DNA of 52,906 bases. Origin: Pseudorhodobacter sp. E13 (GTDB taxonomy: Bacteria; Pseudomonadota; Alphaproteobacteria; Rhodobacterales; Rhodobacteraceae). The position numbers and the translations under genes are program-made. The notes under the pieces are model-generated. The model did not search any database and had not been told where the DNA came from. It was given only the letters and a program-made list of their open reading frames with translations. This document shows positions 39,808 to 49,807 of this stretch, in pieces (the stretch's first letter is position 1; each line of letters starts with the position of its first letter). The stretch spans positions 1 through 52,906 of the forward strand of contig NZ_RPEN01000144.1 in NCBI RefSeq assembly GCF_003991405.1. Direction: 5' to 3'.

Positions 39808-40991
39808 TTCTTGTTATCCGAATAGGGGTCTGCGGCGTCGCGCAAGCCATCGCCCACAAAAACGAAGGCCAGAACCAGCGCGATGAAGAAGAAAACGGGG
39901 ATGAAATACCATTGGTAATTCAGCAAGACATCCGCCTTGGAGACGTTCTGCATCATCGCGCCAAGGCTGTTCACCGGGTCTTTCAACCCCAGCCCGATAA
40001 AGGACAGCGCGGTTTCCGACCGCACCATATAGGGGAAAGAGATCATCAGATCGACGATGATATAGCTGGTGAAACTGGGCAGCAGATGCCGCCGGATAAT
40101 ATGGCTGCTGGAGGCGCCGCACAATTCCGCCGCCAGCACATATTCCTGCGTGCGTTCGGTCAGCAGATGGGTGCGGATGCGGCGCGCCAGCGTGGGCCAG
40201 CCGATCAGCCCAAGGATGATAGAGATGAAAAAGAACCGCGTTTCCGATGACCATGTGTCGGGCATGAACGCCGCCAGCGCCATAAACAGCGGGATCGAGG
40301 GCACGGTTCGGATGGCGTCTGTGATCATCTGCAAGACGCTGTCAATCCAGCCGCCGAAATAGCCCGCAACCCCGCCGATTATCAGCGCCAGCACGAAAGA
40401 GATCACCACCCCCAGCGTGCCCACCGCCAGCGATGTCCAGATCGCGTGCAATGTGCGGCTGAAGATATCCTTGCCGCTGGCATCGGTGCCGAACAGGTGA
40501 ATCTTGCCCCCTTCTATCCCGAAAAGATGCAGGTTTGACCGTATCAGCGCCAGATCGACCTGTTTGCCAAAGGCGGTAAAATCCACCCCGAAAATCGCAT
40601 AGTCCCAATCGCGCACAAAGAACTGCATATAAAGCCGCTTGTCGCGGTTTTCCTTCACCACCCAGCGGAAATTCGTGGCCATGGACCGCTCTCGTTCCGT
40701 TGCATAGATGAAGGGGCGCCACGAAAACCCGTTCTCATCCCACATCTTCGGCATCTGCGGTGCGCCGTTTTCATATTGGTCATTGCGGCCTGCGATTGTC
40801 GGGTCATAGGGCGACAGGAAGGGCGCAAACAGGCCCATCAAGATCATGAGGATCAAGGCCCAGGCCGCAATCATCGCGGTGCGGTTGGATTTGAAACGGG
40901 CAAAGATCAACTGGCCTTGGGAGGCGGTGAAATAGGCCTCTTTCGCCTTTTGGTCGATATCGGGTGCTGTGGCGGTTTTGCGTGTGAACAT
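39804..40991 (-). CDS. ABC transporter permease (OppC/YejE-like), with large insertion
   Basis: A 395-residue permease, longer than typical OppC (about 300). After the first membrane helix (AMIAAWALILMILMGLFAPFL) an extracytoplasmic insertion of about 130 residues precedes the core with AVGTLGVVISFVLALIIGGVAGYFGG. The EAA coupling loop is in YVLAAELCGASSSHIIRRHLLPS. The insertion resembles YejE-type permeases. It pairs with the permease encoded just upstream, whose stop is four bases before this start. Confidence 0.9.
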   Translation of the reverse strand: MFTRKTATAPDIDQKAKEAYFTASQGQLIFARFKSNRTAMIAAWALILMILMGLFAPFLSPYDPTIAGRNDQYENGAPQMPKMWDENGFSWRPFIYATERERSMATNFRWVVKENRDKRLYMQFFVRDWDYAIFGVDFTAFGKQVDLALIRSNLHLFGIEGGKIHLFGTDASGKDIFSRTLHAIWTSLAVGTLGVVISFVLALIIGGVAGYFGGWIDSVLQMITDAIRTVPSIPLFMALAAFMPDTWSSETRFFFISIILGLIGWPTLARRIRTHLLTERTQEYVLAAELCGASSSHIIRRHLLPSFTSYIIVDLMISFPYMVRSETALSFIGLGLKDPVNSLGAMMQNVSKADVLLNYQWYFIPVFFFIALVLAFVFVGDGLRDAADPYSDNKK

Positions 40992-40995
40992 GGCC

Positions 40996-41994
40996 CTACC
41001 CCATCAGCCCGCGTCGGACACGCGGATCAATCAAGGCCAGCAGAATATCGGTCACGAAGTTCAGCCCGACGATGCTGGCAGTCAGAAGGAAGATGATCGC
41101 CCCGGCAAGCTGCTGATCGTTGGATCGCGCAAGGCTTTCAAACAACAGCGCCCCGGCTTCGGTCAGCGTCAGGATCAGCGCGACGATGGGCAATTCGTTG
41201 AAAATGCGGTTCAGGTCAAACCCAAGCGAGTTGATGACCGGCCCAAGGCTGTGTTTCGCCGGATAGCGCCACAAGAGCCGCCCGCCCGATACCCCCCGCG
41301 CCGAGGCGGCGGTGACGTAAAGTTTGCCAATCTCATCCAGCATCAGCGCCCGCACGGTTTGCAGCGCAAAAGCAGTGGCCGACCAACCAAGGATGAACAC
41401 GGGCAACCACGCCCGGCTCAGGAAATCGCCGAATTTTGCCCAAGACCACGCGGCATCGCGGTATTCCTTGGAAAACAGCCCCGTCAGGCTGTCACCGAAA
41501 AACACGGTGGAAAACAGCATGATAATCAGCGCCAGCAGGAAGTTTGGCAGGGCAAGGCCCAGATAGCTGACAAAGCGCAAAGAGTTATTGGCAAAGGCGT
41601 TGGAGGAGGAGGCTGACAAAATCCCGATCGGCACCGCGATCGCATAAGACAGGATCAGCGCCGCCATACAAATGCCCAGCGAAATCCAAAACTTATCTGC
41701 CAAAAGCTGGTTGATATTCAGCCGCAGGATGCAGCTATCGCCAAATTCGCCATGCACGAACACATTGTAAACCCAGCCGCCCCAGCGGGTCAGAAACGGT
41801 TTGTCCAAGCCCAGCCGCACCTTCTCGGCCTCAATATCCGCAAGCGAAATTTGCGAGCCGGAGGTGTTCTTGAAGGCAAGATAGCGCTCGGCGCAGGTGC
41901 CGGGCACCAGTTCCATCAGCGTGAAAACAATGAGTGAGACAGTCAGCAAGGTGACAAGGGCCAGAAAGGCACGGGTCAGCGCGAAACGGATCAT
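40996..41994 (-). CDS. ABC transporter permease (OppB/YejB-like)
   Basis: A 332-residue permease. The N terminus MIRFALTRAFLALVTLL is canonical, the membrane core carries ISLGICMAALILSYAIAVPIGIL and GLALPNFLLALIIML, and the EAA-like coupling loop is in YVTAASARGVSGGRLLWRYPA. An in-frame ATG at 42003 has the Shine-Dalgarno directly adjoining, so 41994 (AGGA eight bases away) was chosen. It sits between the binding-protein gene and the second permease. Confidence 0.9.
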   Translation of the reverse strand: MIRFALTRAFLALVTLLTVSLIVFTLMELVPGTCAERYLAFKNTSGSQISLADIEAEKVRLGLDKPFLTRWGGWVYNVFVHGEFGDSCILRLNINQLLADKFWISLGICMAALILSYAIAVPIGILSASSSNAFANNSLRFVSYLGLALPNFLLALIIMLFSTVFFGDSLTGLFSKEYRDAAWSWAKFGDFLSRAWLPVFILGWSATAFALQTVRALMLDEIGKLYVTAASARGVSGGRLLWRYPAKHSLGPVINSLGFDLNRIFNELPIVALILTLTEAGALLFESLARSNDQQLAGAIIFLLTASIVGLNFVTDILLALIDPRVRRGLMG

Positions 41995-42087
41995 GGGGCG
42001 CATCCTGACGAAGGGCAGAATTTTGGGGAGGAGCGGCAGGCGCGAACGCCTGCCACCAGATGAAGATCAGCGGATAAGTGGCTGATC

Positions 42088-44127
42088 TTACTCCTCAAGA
42101 TACCATTGCGCCCCACGGTAGGGGTAGGTGCGATAGTATTCATAGGATGCGGTTTTGAATTCCGGCACGTTCTTGAGCTTGTTGTTCACATAGATCGGGT
42201 CCGGGGTCAGCGCCGTGCCGATGAACAGCACGTTTTCAACCATGGACGCGACCATGCGATTGGCAATCGCCTTGAACTCATCCGACCCTGCGGGTGTGGA
42301 TTGCAAGGTGTTGATATCGTCCATCAGGGTTTTGACGTAATCCGGCGGCTCTACCCCGCTGGCGCCTTTGCTATCCACCCATTCGGCCCACAGCATGCCC
42401 GAACGATGCGCGAAGTAATTTTCGAACGGCGGCACCCACAGCTCATTATTGCCAAGGATGATGCCCAAAGGCTGGCCCTTTTCCCACAAGCCGACATCAA
42501 GCTGGTTGGACGATTGCGACGAGCGGTATTCATCCGGCGTCACCTCTTTCACCGTGGATTTGATGCCGACATTGGCCCAATCCTGACTGATAAGTTCGAC
42601 CACCTGCCCCGCGATGCCCTGGGTTGCGAATTGCATGTTGATGACCAGCGGCTCACCATTCGGCAATTCGCGGAAGCCATCGCCATCCACATCTTTCAGG
42701 CCCAACTCGTCCAGCACCGCTTTGGCACCGTCCGCGTTATACTCCATCGCATAGGTTTTCCATTTCGGATCAATATATTCCGGCAGCGGCGAGAAGCCGG
42801 TATATTGCTGCAAAGTGCCTTGCCCGAAATAGGCGGTTTCGTTCAGCGCATCGCGGTTGATCGCCTCGGACATTGCTTTGCGGAACTTCACATCGCCGAA
42901 CACGGCGCGCTTGGCCTCATCCGGGTGGGTGACGTTGAAGGAAATCGTCTGCATCGCGATTTTCGGCTTGAGCTGGATGGTGTAGCCACCCTTCTCCTGA
43001 TTTTCCAACAGCAAAGGCGCGTCCGAAAGCTGGAGGCTTTGGGTCTTGTAATCCACCTCGCCGTTGACAAGCTTCAGCAAGCGGACCTCTTGGTCATTGG
43101 CAAAAAGCTCATCCATTTCATTGATATAGGGCAATTGCTGGCCCGTCGTGTCCACCATATGGAAATAGGGGTTGGCCACGAAATGCCGCCCCTCGGTGGT
43201 TTCGCGCACAACGATATGGCTTTCCAGCGTGGGGGCCGCATCGGCGGGCAGTTTGGCCAACAGATCCGGGCTGTTGAGCATGGGCGTCGCGGTGTCCATC
43301 CAGTCCGAGTTGCCGTAATAGGCGCGGATCGCGGCATAGCCGTTTTCAAAGCCCATCTCCTGCGCCAGCTTGTCGGCATCGGGGTTCACATCGGGGTGGA
43401 ACTGGCCAAGGAAGTGCTTGGGCTGGAAGGCCTGTGCGAAATGGGTCGCGAAATGCGCCAGCAGGCCGGGTTTCGGTGCGGGCAAGTTGAACACGACCGT
43501 CACGTCATCGGGTGTGTCCACCGTCATCCGCTCGCCGCCCACGGTCACATAATCCTTGGGCTTTTCGTTGATATTCGGGTCCAGCGCCAGGTTGTCATAC
43601 CAGAACTTCACATCGGCGGAGGTGAAGGGCTGACCATCAGACCATTTATGGCCCTTGCGCAGCGTAAAGGTAAGTTGTGTGTAGTCATCGTTCCACACCC
43701 AGGATTTCGCGATATTCGGGACGATGGTTTCAAGATCGTCGGCATAGCGCACAAGGTTCACATGGCGGATCGACATAAAATCCGATGTCCCCGCCTCTGT
43801 CGCGTTGGACAGCGCATCCAGCGTGCCGCCATATTTCCCGACCGAGGCATAGGGCACCACGACCAGCGGTTCCTCTGGCAGACGTTCGGCCAGTGGCGGC
43901 AGCGCCGGGTTGCCCCGGATCTGGCCATTGAACCCTTCGATGCCGGGGTTGGCGGTCATTTCCATGCTGCAAGAGGCGGCTGCCTGATAATCGGCAAGGT
44001 CAAACTGGCCCGGATAGGCCCCTGCCGCAACGCCGCCCATATCGGCCATGGTGATGGCGGGGCAATTGGCGAATGCGGCGATTGGCAGAACAAGCAGCGC
44101 AGCGCTGCTAAGAAGTAATTTCTTCAT
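42088..44127 (-). CDS. Family-5 extracellular solute-binding protein, long form
   Basis: A 679-residue SBP_bac_5 protein with Sec signal LLLSSAALLVLPIAAFA. The core starts YGGTLDAL and has the family blocks WVWNDDYTQLTFTLRKGHKWSDGQPFTSADVKFWYD, here named in parts, and FRKAMSEAINRDALNETAYFGQG. It is about 130 residues longer than E. coli OppA and resembles the alphaproteobacterial long forms that bind oligosaccharides (AgpA-like) as well as peptides. The substrate cannot be decided. It is first in a five-gene operon and has AGGAGAG before the ATG. Confidence 0.9.
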   Translation of the reverse strand: MKKLLLSSAALLVLPIAAFANCPAITMADMGGVAAGAYPGQFDLADYQAAASCSMEMTANPGIEGFNGQIRGNPALPPLAERLPEEPLVVVPYASVGKYGGTLDALSNATEAGTSDFMSIRHVNLVRYADDLETIVPNIAKSWVWNDDYTQLTFTLRKGHKWSDGQPFTSADVKFWYDNLALDPNINEKPKDYVTVGGERMTVDTPDDVTVVFNLPAPKPGLLAHFATHFAQAFQPKHFLGQFHPDVNPDADKLAQEMGFENGYAAIRAYYGNSDWMDTATPMLNSPDLLAKLPADAAPTLESHIVVRETTEGRHFVANPYFHMVDTTGQQLPYINEMDELFANDQEVRLLKLVNGEVDYKTQSLQLSDAPLLLENQEKGGYTIQLKPKIAMQTISFNVTHPDEAKRAVFGDVKFRKAMSEAINRDALNETAYFGQGTLQQYTGFSPLPEYIDPKWKTYAMEYNADGAKAVLDELGLKDVDGDGFRELPNGEPLVINMQFATQGIAGQVVELISQDWANVGIKSTVKEVTPDEYRSSQSSNQLDVGLWEKGQPLGIILGNNELWVPPFENYFAHRSGMLWAEWVDSKGASGVEPPDYVKTLMDDINTLQSTPAGSDEFKAIANRMVASMVENVLFIGTALTPDPIYVNNKLKNVPEFKTASYEYYRTYPYRGAQWYLEE

Positions 44128-44166
44128 GATCTCTCCTGTCGTTGTCGAAAATGGAAGTTTCTTCCT

Positions 44167-44195
44167 TTTATTGGCGTATCCGCCTTATGTGACAA
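44167..44195 (-). promoter_or_regulatory. Putative sigma-70 promoter of the ABC operon
   Basis: On the minus strand TTGTCA (44190-44195) and AATAAA (44167-44172) are 17 bp apart, 40 bp upstream of the binding-protein start. An inverted repeat GGCG-GATA-CGCC sits in the spacer. A small hairpin AAGGCCC/GGGCCTT lies farther upstream at 44298-44317. Confidence 0.5.
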
Positions 44196-44368
44196 AAAGG
44201 CTACGAAGCGGGTCCTTTTTGGTATATGTCCAGAACCTCCTTCCGATTAAGACCAGATGGGTGGCGCAGGTCTGCAAGCAGCGCAGGGGCGCACGACAAG
44301 GCCCAAGTATGGGCCTTTGATGTTTTTTGCGTCAAGCGTGCTGTAGGGCAAAAAAACTGATGGATAGA

Positions 44369-45904
44369 TCAATTTGGCTGTCGCGGGGCATGCGCGACCC
44401 CGGTTTCGGTGATCATCACCCGGTTAAACAGCCCGCCCGCGTGGCGCATACGGTGGTCGAGCATGGCACGCGTCATTTCCAGCAAAATCGGCTGGGCGGC
44501 AGGCTCTGCTGCAATATTGTGCAACTCTCCTGCCTCTGCGTGATCGAACAGCAAGGGCGGAAGCCCCGCGTTGAAATGCACAAGGCTATAGCGCGGGCCG
44601 CGCAGCACGGCGAAATTGGCAAGCTCCGGCGTCAGGCCCAGCGCGGCCTGTGCTTTGGTCGGTGAAATCGGATCGCCGAAATCCAGTTCGGAATAGCTGT
44701 GGCTGCGCCAATGGGTCGGCGTCTGCCCGCGCAAAAACGGCATCAGGCTGCGCCCATCCATCACATCGGGCGCGGTTTGGCCCAGCCAGTCCAGCAAGCT
44801 GGGCGCGATGTCGATGGATTCCGTGGGCGCGGTGATCTGCTGGCCATGCGCGGCAGGGCTGCGCGGGTCACGGATGATCAGCGGCGTATGATAGGCGGCA
44901 TCATAGAAGGTCTGTTTGCCCCAAGCGTGATGATCGCCCAGCATCTCGCCATGATCCGCTGTCACGATCAGCAGCGTGTCATCATAAACGCCAGAGGCTT
45001 TCAGCGCCGCAATCACCCGCCCGATATGGTGATCCACCTCGGCGGCCAGCCCCAGATACACCGCGCGCAGGGTTGCGATGGCTTCGGCCGATGGCGCCAG
45101 ATCCGGGAAGCCTTCGACCACAGTGGCAATCGCCCCGCGCCTTGTGCTGGCCGCAAGGAACGGATGGCGCGCCTGTTCGGCCGCCAGATCGCCTGCGGTC
45201 ACAGGGGCCGGAATATCGGCGGGGTTCACCAACTGGTTATAGGGCGCAGGGGCCACCAGCGGCGGATGCGGGCGAATATAGGTCAGATGCGCAAACCAGC
45301 CCTGTGGCCGCCCCCGCAACCCGCGCAGGAACTGATCGGTCAGAAAGGCGGTATCACTATCCTCGGCGCGATACAGCGCGGGCGCGTTCAACGCAGGCCC
45401 GTTGGGGCGGAAAATCGCGGGGTATGGCGGCACGTCATACCCCTTTTCCAGCAGGTCTGCGCGCCATGGCAGGCTTGCCTCCAGACGCATTTCCACCGCT
45501 TCGTGAAAGCCCGGCATCACCTCCTCATAGCTGGTCAGCGCCGGGTCATTGGGGTGGCGGCCACGCGGGTCTTGGGCAGAATCGGTATAGCCATAAAGCA
45601 GCGGCACATAGCCCATCTTGCGCACCTCTGTCGCGATATTGGGCGTGTCTTGCGGCAAAGGCGTGCCATTGCGCACCGCCCGGTGGTTCATCGCATATTG
45701 CCCCGTCAGGATCGACGCGCGCGACGGCCCGCAAGGGTTCACCACCGAATAATGCCGCATGAAGCTGACCGCCTCACCCATCAAGGCCCGCAGGTTCGGC
45801 AAAGGTGTTACATCGGCCAGCGCCCCGGTAAGGCAATCGGCCCGCAACTGGTCGATGACGATGAACAAGACATTCGGCTTGGTGGCAGGGTTCGCGGCGG
45901 GCAT
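44369..45904 (-). CDS. Sulfatase / phosphonate monoester hydrolase family protein
   Basis: A 511-residue alkaline-phosphatase-superfamily enzyme. The formylglycine motif is CGPSRASILTG (Cys58), which fits C-x-P-S-R, so an activating enzyme is required. The metal site is NVLFIVIDQLRAD at the N terminus, and VTADHGEMLGDHHAWGKQT supplies the second set. No signal peptide is seen, which favours a cytosolic phosphonate monoester or phosphodiester hydrolase over a secreted sulfatase. The start at 45904 was chosen by the canonical N terminus. It lies upstream of the ABC operon on the same strand, 241 bp away. Confidence 0.88.
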   Translation of the reverse strand: MPAANPATKPNVLFIVIDQLRADCLTGALADVTPLPNLRALMGEAVSFMRHYSVVNPCGPSRASILTGQYAMNHRAVRNGTPLPQDTPNIATEVRKMGYVPLLYGYTDSAQDPRGRHPNDPALTSYEEVMPGFHEAVEMRLEASLPWRADLLEKGYDVPPYPAIFRPNGPALNAPALYRAEDSDTAFLTDQFLRGLRGRPQGWFAHLTYIRPHPPLVAPAPYNQLVNPADIPAPVTAGDLAAEQARHPFLAASTRRGAIATVVEGFPDLAPSAEAIATLRAVYLGLAAEVDHHIGRVIAALKASGVYDDTLLIVTADHGEMLGDHHAWGKQTFYDAAYHTPLIIRDPRSPAAHGQQITAPTESIDIAPSLLDWLGQTAPDVMDGRSLMPFLRGQTPTHWRSHSYSELDFGDPISPTKAQAALGLTPELANFAVLRGPRYSLVHFNAGLPPLLFDHAEAGELHNIAAEPAAQPILLEMTRAMLDHRMRHAGGLFNRVMITETGVAHAPRQPN

Positions 45905-46011
45905 TGCAAGGCCTTTCCGGCTGGCGCAGAGATTGCGCCCAGCAAACCGCCGACCTGCCCCGCGATCAAGCCCCAATCAACGCCTAGCCGCGCAAAGCCG
46001 GGCAGCGGCCC

Positions 46012-46842
46012 TTAGCGCACCAACATCACCGGCACTTTGCAAGATCGCACCATTTCCGTGGTGGTTGACCCGATGATCAGGCTGCGGATGCGGCTATGCC
46101 CATAGGCACCCATCACCAGCATCTGAAAGCCCTCTGCCTCCACCAGTTTGCCCAGCGCGGTTTCCGGCTGGCCTGCGACGTGCCGGATATCTGCCGCCAG
46201 CCCTGCCGCGCGCAGCCGTGCCTGTGCCTGCGCCAGACCTGCGGCAATCGCCGGGCCGTCGCCCACGCTGACCACGGTGATCGCCAAACCCTGATACAAC
46301 GGACTGTGCGCGATATGATCCAGCGCGCGAATGGCCGAGGGGCCACCATCATAGGCAACCAGCACCCGCTTTACCGGCACGAAAGCCCGCGCCGCCACCA
46401 GCACCGGTGTTTTCGCCGCCCGCACGATACGTTCAAGGTTGGACCCCAGATGCCCCTTGGCAAAATCCGCCGCCTCACCGCGCTTTCCCACGACAATCAG
46501 GTCGAAATCCGTGCCCATCTCCTCCAGCAAATCACCATGCCGCAAACGGGTAGTGGCAACAGCCCCCGCCTCCGTCAGAACGGCTTTCGCATCCTCCAGA
46601 ATGGCGCGGCCACGATGCATGACCAGCTTGGCCCGTTGTGCATCCAGATCGGCCAACTCCTCCAGCAACGCGGTGCGCGCGCCCAGCCGGATCGCGCCCG
46701 ACAGGTCTTGCGCCCCCCCTTCCCGGCGGCCAAGCACATGCAACGCCTCTACCCCCGCCCCCAGCCGCGCACCGGCCCAACCGGCCAGTTCACAGACCGA
46801 ATGCGCATAAAGAGAGCCATCCACCAAAGCGATAATCTTCAT
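46012..46842 (-). CDS. Tandem universal stress protein
   Basis: A 276-residue protein with two UspA-like domains. The first begins KIIALVDGSLYAHSVCELAG and ends LVVGKRG-like in DLIVVGKRGEAADF; the second begins RVLVAYDGGPSAIRALD and ends in the ATP-binding style MGAYGHSRIRSLIIGSTTTEMV. It is cytosolic and of unknown partner. It follows the SulP gene by 14 bp on the same strand, so the two are likely co-transcribed. The start at 46842 excludes an earlier in-frame ATG at 46860 that would overlap the SulP end. Confidence 0.88.
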   Translation of the reverse strand: MKIIALVDGSLYAHSVCELAGWAGARLGAGVEALHVLGRREGGAQDLSGAIRLGARTALLEELADLDAQRAKLVMHRGRAILEDAKAVLTEAGAVATTRLRHGDLLEEMGTDFDLIVVGKRGEAADFAKGHLGSNLERIVRAAKTPVLVAARAFVPVKRVLVAYDGGPSAIRALDHIAHSPLYQGLAITVVSVGDGPAIAAGLAQAQARLRAAGLAADIRHVAGQPETALGKLVEAEGFQMLVMGAYGHSRIRSLIIGSTTTEMVRSCKVPVMLVR

Positions 46843-46856
46843 GTCTCTGCCCTCTC

Positions 46857-48347
46857 TCAATGTGCCAGCATCTTATCAAGCGCGCCGGGTTTGTCATGCA
46901 GCGCCAACTCGTCCACGATGGTTTCCGATGCCGCGTTCATGCCGACAATCTGCACCTCGGCCCCGTCACGGCGGAATTTCAGCACCGCCATATCCAAGGC
47001 CGCCACCGACGAAATATCCCAGATATGCGCCTCGGACACGTCAATGATAACCCGGTCCAGCACTTCGCGGAAATCAAAGGCTTTCATGAAATCCTCCACG
47101 CTTGCAAAGAACAACTGGCCCTCCACGCGGTAGGTCCGCTCTGCCCCATCTGCCGACAGGCTGGAGGTGACACGGAACAGTTGCGCGATTTTTCCGGCAA
47201 AGAAGATGCCAGACAGCAGCACCCCGATGCCCACGCCAATCGCAAGGTTATGGGTGTAGATCACCGCCGCCACCGTGGCCAGCATCACCACCGAACTGGA
47301 TTTCGGATGCGTCCGCAGCGCAAGGATCGACGACCATGAAAACGTGCCGATACTGACCATGATCATGATCGCAACCAAAGCCGCCATCGGAATCCGGCTG
47401 ACCCAATCGCCAAGCCCCACCACGAACACCAACAGCATCACACCTGCCACAAAGGTCGAAAGCCGCCCGCGCCCGCCGGATTTGACGTTGATGATCGACT
47501 GCCCGATCATCGCACAACCCGCCATGCCACCGATGAACCCGGTGGCGGTATTGGCCAGCCCCTGCCCGATACATTCCTGATTTCGGTCAGACGTGGTGTC
47601 GGTCAGGTCATCCACGATATTCTGGGTCATCAGGCTTTCCAGCAACCCCACCACAGCCACGGCAAGCGAATAGGGAAAGATGATCTGCAAGGTTTCCCAT
47701 GTCAGCGGAATCTGCGGGATCAGAAACACCGGCAATGTGTCAGGCAACGCGCCCATATCCCCCACCGTGCGCACATCCCAGCCAAAGGCCAGCGTCAGCG
47801 CGGTCAACACGATGATCGTCACCAAAGGCGATGGCACGGCCTTGGTCACATACGGAAACAGATAGATAATCCCCAACCCCGCCGCGACCAAAGCATAGGT
47901 CAACCATGTCACCTTGGACGGGTCCAGTTCCGGCACCTGCGCCAGAAAGATCAGGATCGCCAGCGCATTCACAAAACCCGTCATCACCGATTTTGATACA
48001 AAGCGCATCACGCGGCCCAGTTTCAGCAACCCGGCCCCGATCTGCAACACCCCCGCCAACACGGTCGCCGCCAGCAAATATTGCAACCCATGGTCTTTGA
48101 CCAAGGTCACCATCAACACCGCCGTCGCCGCCGTCGCCGCCGAAATCATCCCCGGCCGTCCGCCCGTAATCGCACAGATCACCGCAATCGAGAAACTGGC
48201 ATAAAGCCCGACCTTCGGGTCCACCCCGGCAATGATCGAAAACGCAATCGCCTCAGGGATCAGCGCCAAAGCCACAACCAACCCCGACAAAAGATCAGCG
48301 CGAATATTGCCAAACCACTGCTGGCGATAAAGATGCATAGAAATCAT
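46857..48347 (-). CDS. SulP family anion transporter with STAS domain
   Basis: A 496-residue SulP transporter. The membrane domain (about 1-390) includes [23 protein letters not shown] and [24 protein letters not shown], and the C-terminal STAS domain (about 400-496) has [20 protein letters not shown]. SulP members carry sulfate, bicarbonate or dicarboxylates with sodium or protons. Pairing with a universal stress protein is common in marine alphaproteobacteria, and bicarbonate is a frequent guess. The start at 48347 has GAGGA upstream. The substrate is unproven. Confidence 0.9.
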   Translation of the reverse strand: MISMHLYRQQWFGNIRADLLSGLVVALALIPEAIAFSIIAGVDPKVGLYASFSIAVICAITGGRPGMISAATAATAVLMVTLVKDHGLQYLLAATVLAGVLQIGAGLLKLGRVMRFVSKSVMTGFVNALAILIFLAQVPELDPSKVTWLTYALVAAGLGIIYLFPYVTKAVPSPLVTIIVLTALTLAFGWDVRTVGDMGALPDTLPVFLIPQIPLTWETLQIIFPYSLAVAVVGLLESLMTQNIVDDLTDTTSDRNQECIGQGLANTATGFIGGMAGCAMIGQSIINVKSGGRGRLSTFVAGVMLLVFVVGLGDWVSRIPMAALVAIMIMVSIGTFSWSSILALRTHPKSSSVVMLATVAAVIYTHNLAIGVGIGVLLSGIFFAGKIAQLFRVTSSLSADGAERTYRVEGQLFFASVEDFMKAFDFREVLDRVIIDVSEAHIWDISSVAALDMAVLKFRRDGAEVQIVGMNAASETIVDELALHDKPGALDKMLAH

Positions 48348-48473
48348 GGTGCCCGCTTCCTCAATGGCCCAGCGCAGGGGCCAGCCCGTCCAAACAAGCG
48401 CCAACCCCTATAGAACCCGCCCCAAAATGCCAACCCTAGCGGCGTCATTCCCCCCAAAACACCGCTCCCCCTT

Positions 48474-48600
48474 TCATCTATTCACAAATATCCCGGGGGG
48501 TCCGGGGGGCTGGCCCCCCGGCGTTTGGTTCGGTCCGGGGGTTTGGCCTCCCGGCGTTTGGTTCGGTCCGGGGGCTGGCTCCCCGGCTTTCGGATCAGCC
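48474..48600. repeat. Leader plus three tandem 33-bp hairpin repeats (locus 3)
   Basis: The same leader as at 29 (TCATCTATTCACAAATATCC) is followed by three diverged copies of the 33-bp unit, starting at about 48500, 48533 and 48566. The first carries CCGGGGGG-CTGG-CCCCCCGG; the second and third keep shortened or imperfect stems. It lies just past the stop of the minus-strand gene at 48618. Confidence 0.75.
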
Positions 48601-48617
48601 CGACCTCGGGCGGGCTT

Positions 48618-49673
48618 TCACCACGGCAAGCCCACCCCAAACCGCGCGGACAAACCTTCAAACGCAGCCACCGTCAACGGGTCCAAGGGCACGCCCATGG
48701 CCCTGCGCTCTGCGGCCTCGGCCCATTCGCGGTCGCCGGGGGCCAGAACGCGCGCGCCCTCGCGCGGTTTTGAGCCGCGCAATTGCGCCAGATAGCGCTG
48801 CATCGTGGCCCGCAGGATCGGCCCACCGATAAACCCCTCCGGGTCCATCACCATCACAAAGGCCCCCATCACGCGCGGGGTGGAATGATCCTCGCCGCCC
48901 ATGAAAGGGATTTCCGGGCTAAGCCGCATCCCCGTCAGCGCTGCCGAAAAAATCTCGGCCACCCCGCCAAGGGCAGCCCCTTTGAAGCCAAATCCCGTGC
49001 CGCCCACCGGGGCCAGCATCGCCACCTGATGCGGGTCCAGAACCTCTGCCCCCGCCGCATCCGAGGCGGTATCAGGTGGCAATTCCACCCCCAGCGATTG
49101 ATAAAGTTCCACGCGATTGAAGGGCACCGACGACGTTGCCATATCCAACAGCCACGGGTTTGCCTCGCCCGTGGGCACGCCCACCGCAATCGGATTGGTG
49201 CCGTGAAACCGCTCTGCCCCGTCATGCAAGCGCACAAAGCTGTCCGAATTGGCCACCACCAGCGCCACATAGCCCCGCTCTGCCGCAGCATAGGCATAGG
49301 CCCCCGCCGGGCCGAAATGGCTGGAATTCTGAATGCCCACCGCCGCAATCCCTTGCGTGGCCGCCATCCCTATCGCCAGTTCCAGCGCGTGATAGGTCGC
49401 CCGCGCGCCTTGGGCATGGCCTGCGTCCAACAGGCCAGACCCCGGTTTTACTTGCGTAAACCGCAATTGCGGGGCCTTTGCCACCTCGCCACCTTCCAGC
49501 ACACGGGCGTAATAGGGCAACAACCGCACACCATGGCTATCAACCCCATGCAGCGATCCGTGCATCATCGACCGCGTGGCATCCCGCGCGGTTTCCGCAT
49601 CCGCCCCCACCGCCCGAAACACTGCCTCACAAAAGCCGCCCAGCGCCGCCACCTCTGCCCGCCTTGTTTGCAT
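48618..49673 (-). CDS. Ldh/MDH2-family NAD(P)-dependent dehydrogenase
   Basis: A 351-residue protein of the malate/L-lactate dehydrogenase family unrelated to classical LDH. Typical blocks are SMMHGSLHGVDSHGVRLLPYYARVL (catalytic His), IAAVGIQNSSHFGPAGAYAY and TNPIAVGVPTGEANPWLLDMATS. Members reduce or oxidise 2-keto/2-hydroxy acids such as malate, ureidoglycolate, sulfolactate or piperideine-carboxylate. The start at 49673 was chosen because homology begins there. It diverges from a GntR regulator, its probable controller. Confidence 0.9.
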   Translation of the reverse strand: MQTRRAEVAALGGFCEAVFRAVGADAETARDATRSMMHGSLHGVDSHGVRLLPYYARVLEGGEVAKAPQLRFTQVKPGSGLLDAGHAQGARATYHALELAIGMAATQGIAAVGIQNSSHFGPAGAYAYAAAERGYVALVVANSDSFVRLHDGAERFHGTNPIAVGVPTGEANPWLLDMATSSVPFNRVELYQSLGVELPPDTASDAAGAEVLDPHQVAMLAPVGGTGFGFKGAALGGVAEIFSAALTGMRLSPEIPFMGGEDHSTPRVMGAFVMVMDPEGFIGGPILRATMQRYLAQLRGSKPREGARVLAPGDREWAEAAERRAMGVPLDPLTVAAFEGLSARFGVGLPW

Positions 49674-49807
49674 GCTTGCCCCCTTTCGCCCTTCCACGCC
49701 GCTGACTAGGCCCGCCCCCTTGCGCGCTGTCAAGCAAAGCCAAGCCATCTTTCCAGCGCGGCGTTTTCCTGCAAAAAGGAAAGGCACAGCCTGCAACCGG
49801 ATGCCCC

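Noticed and set aside
42106-44118. A 670-codon plus-strand open frame over the binding-protein gene
   Set aside because: It is antisense to a clear SBP_bac_5 gene with signal peptide and operon context.
48474-48600. Tandem repeats that might suggest a CRISPR array
   Set aside because: Units are directly adjacent with no unique spacers, only three copies exist, and no cas gene is present.
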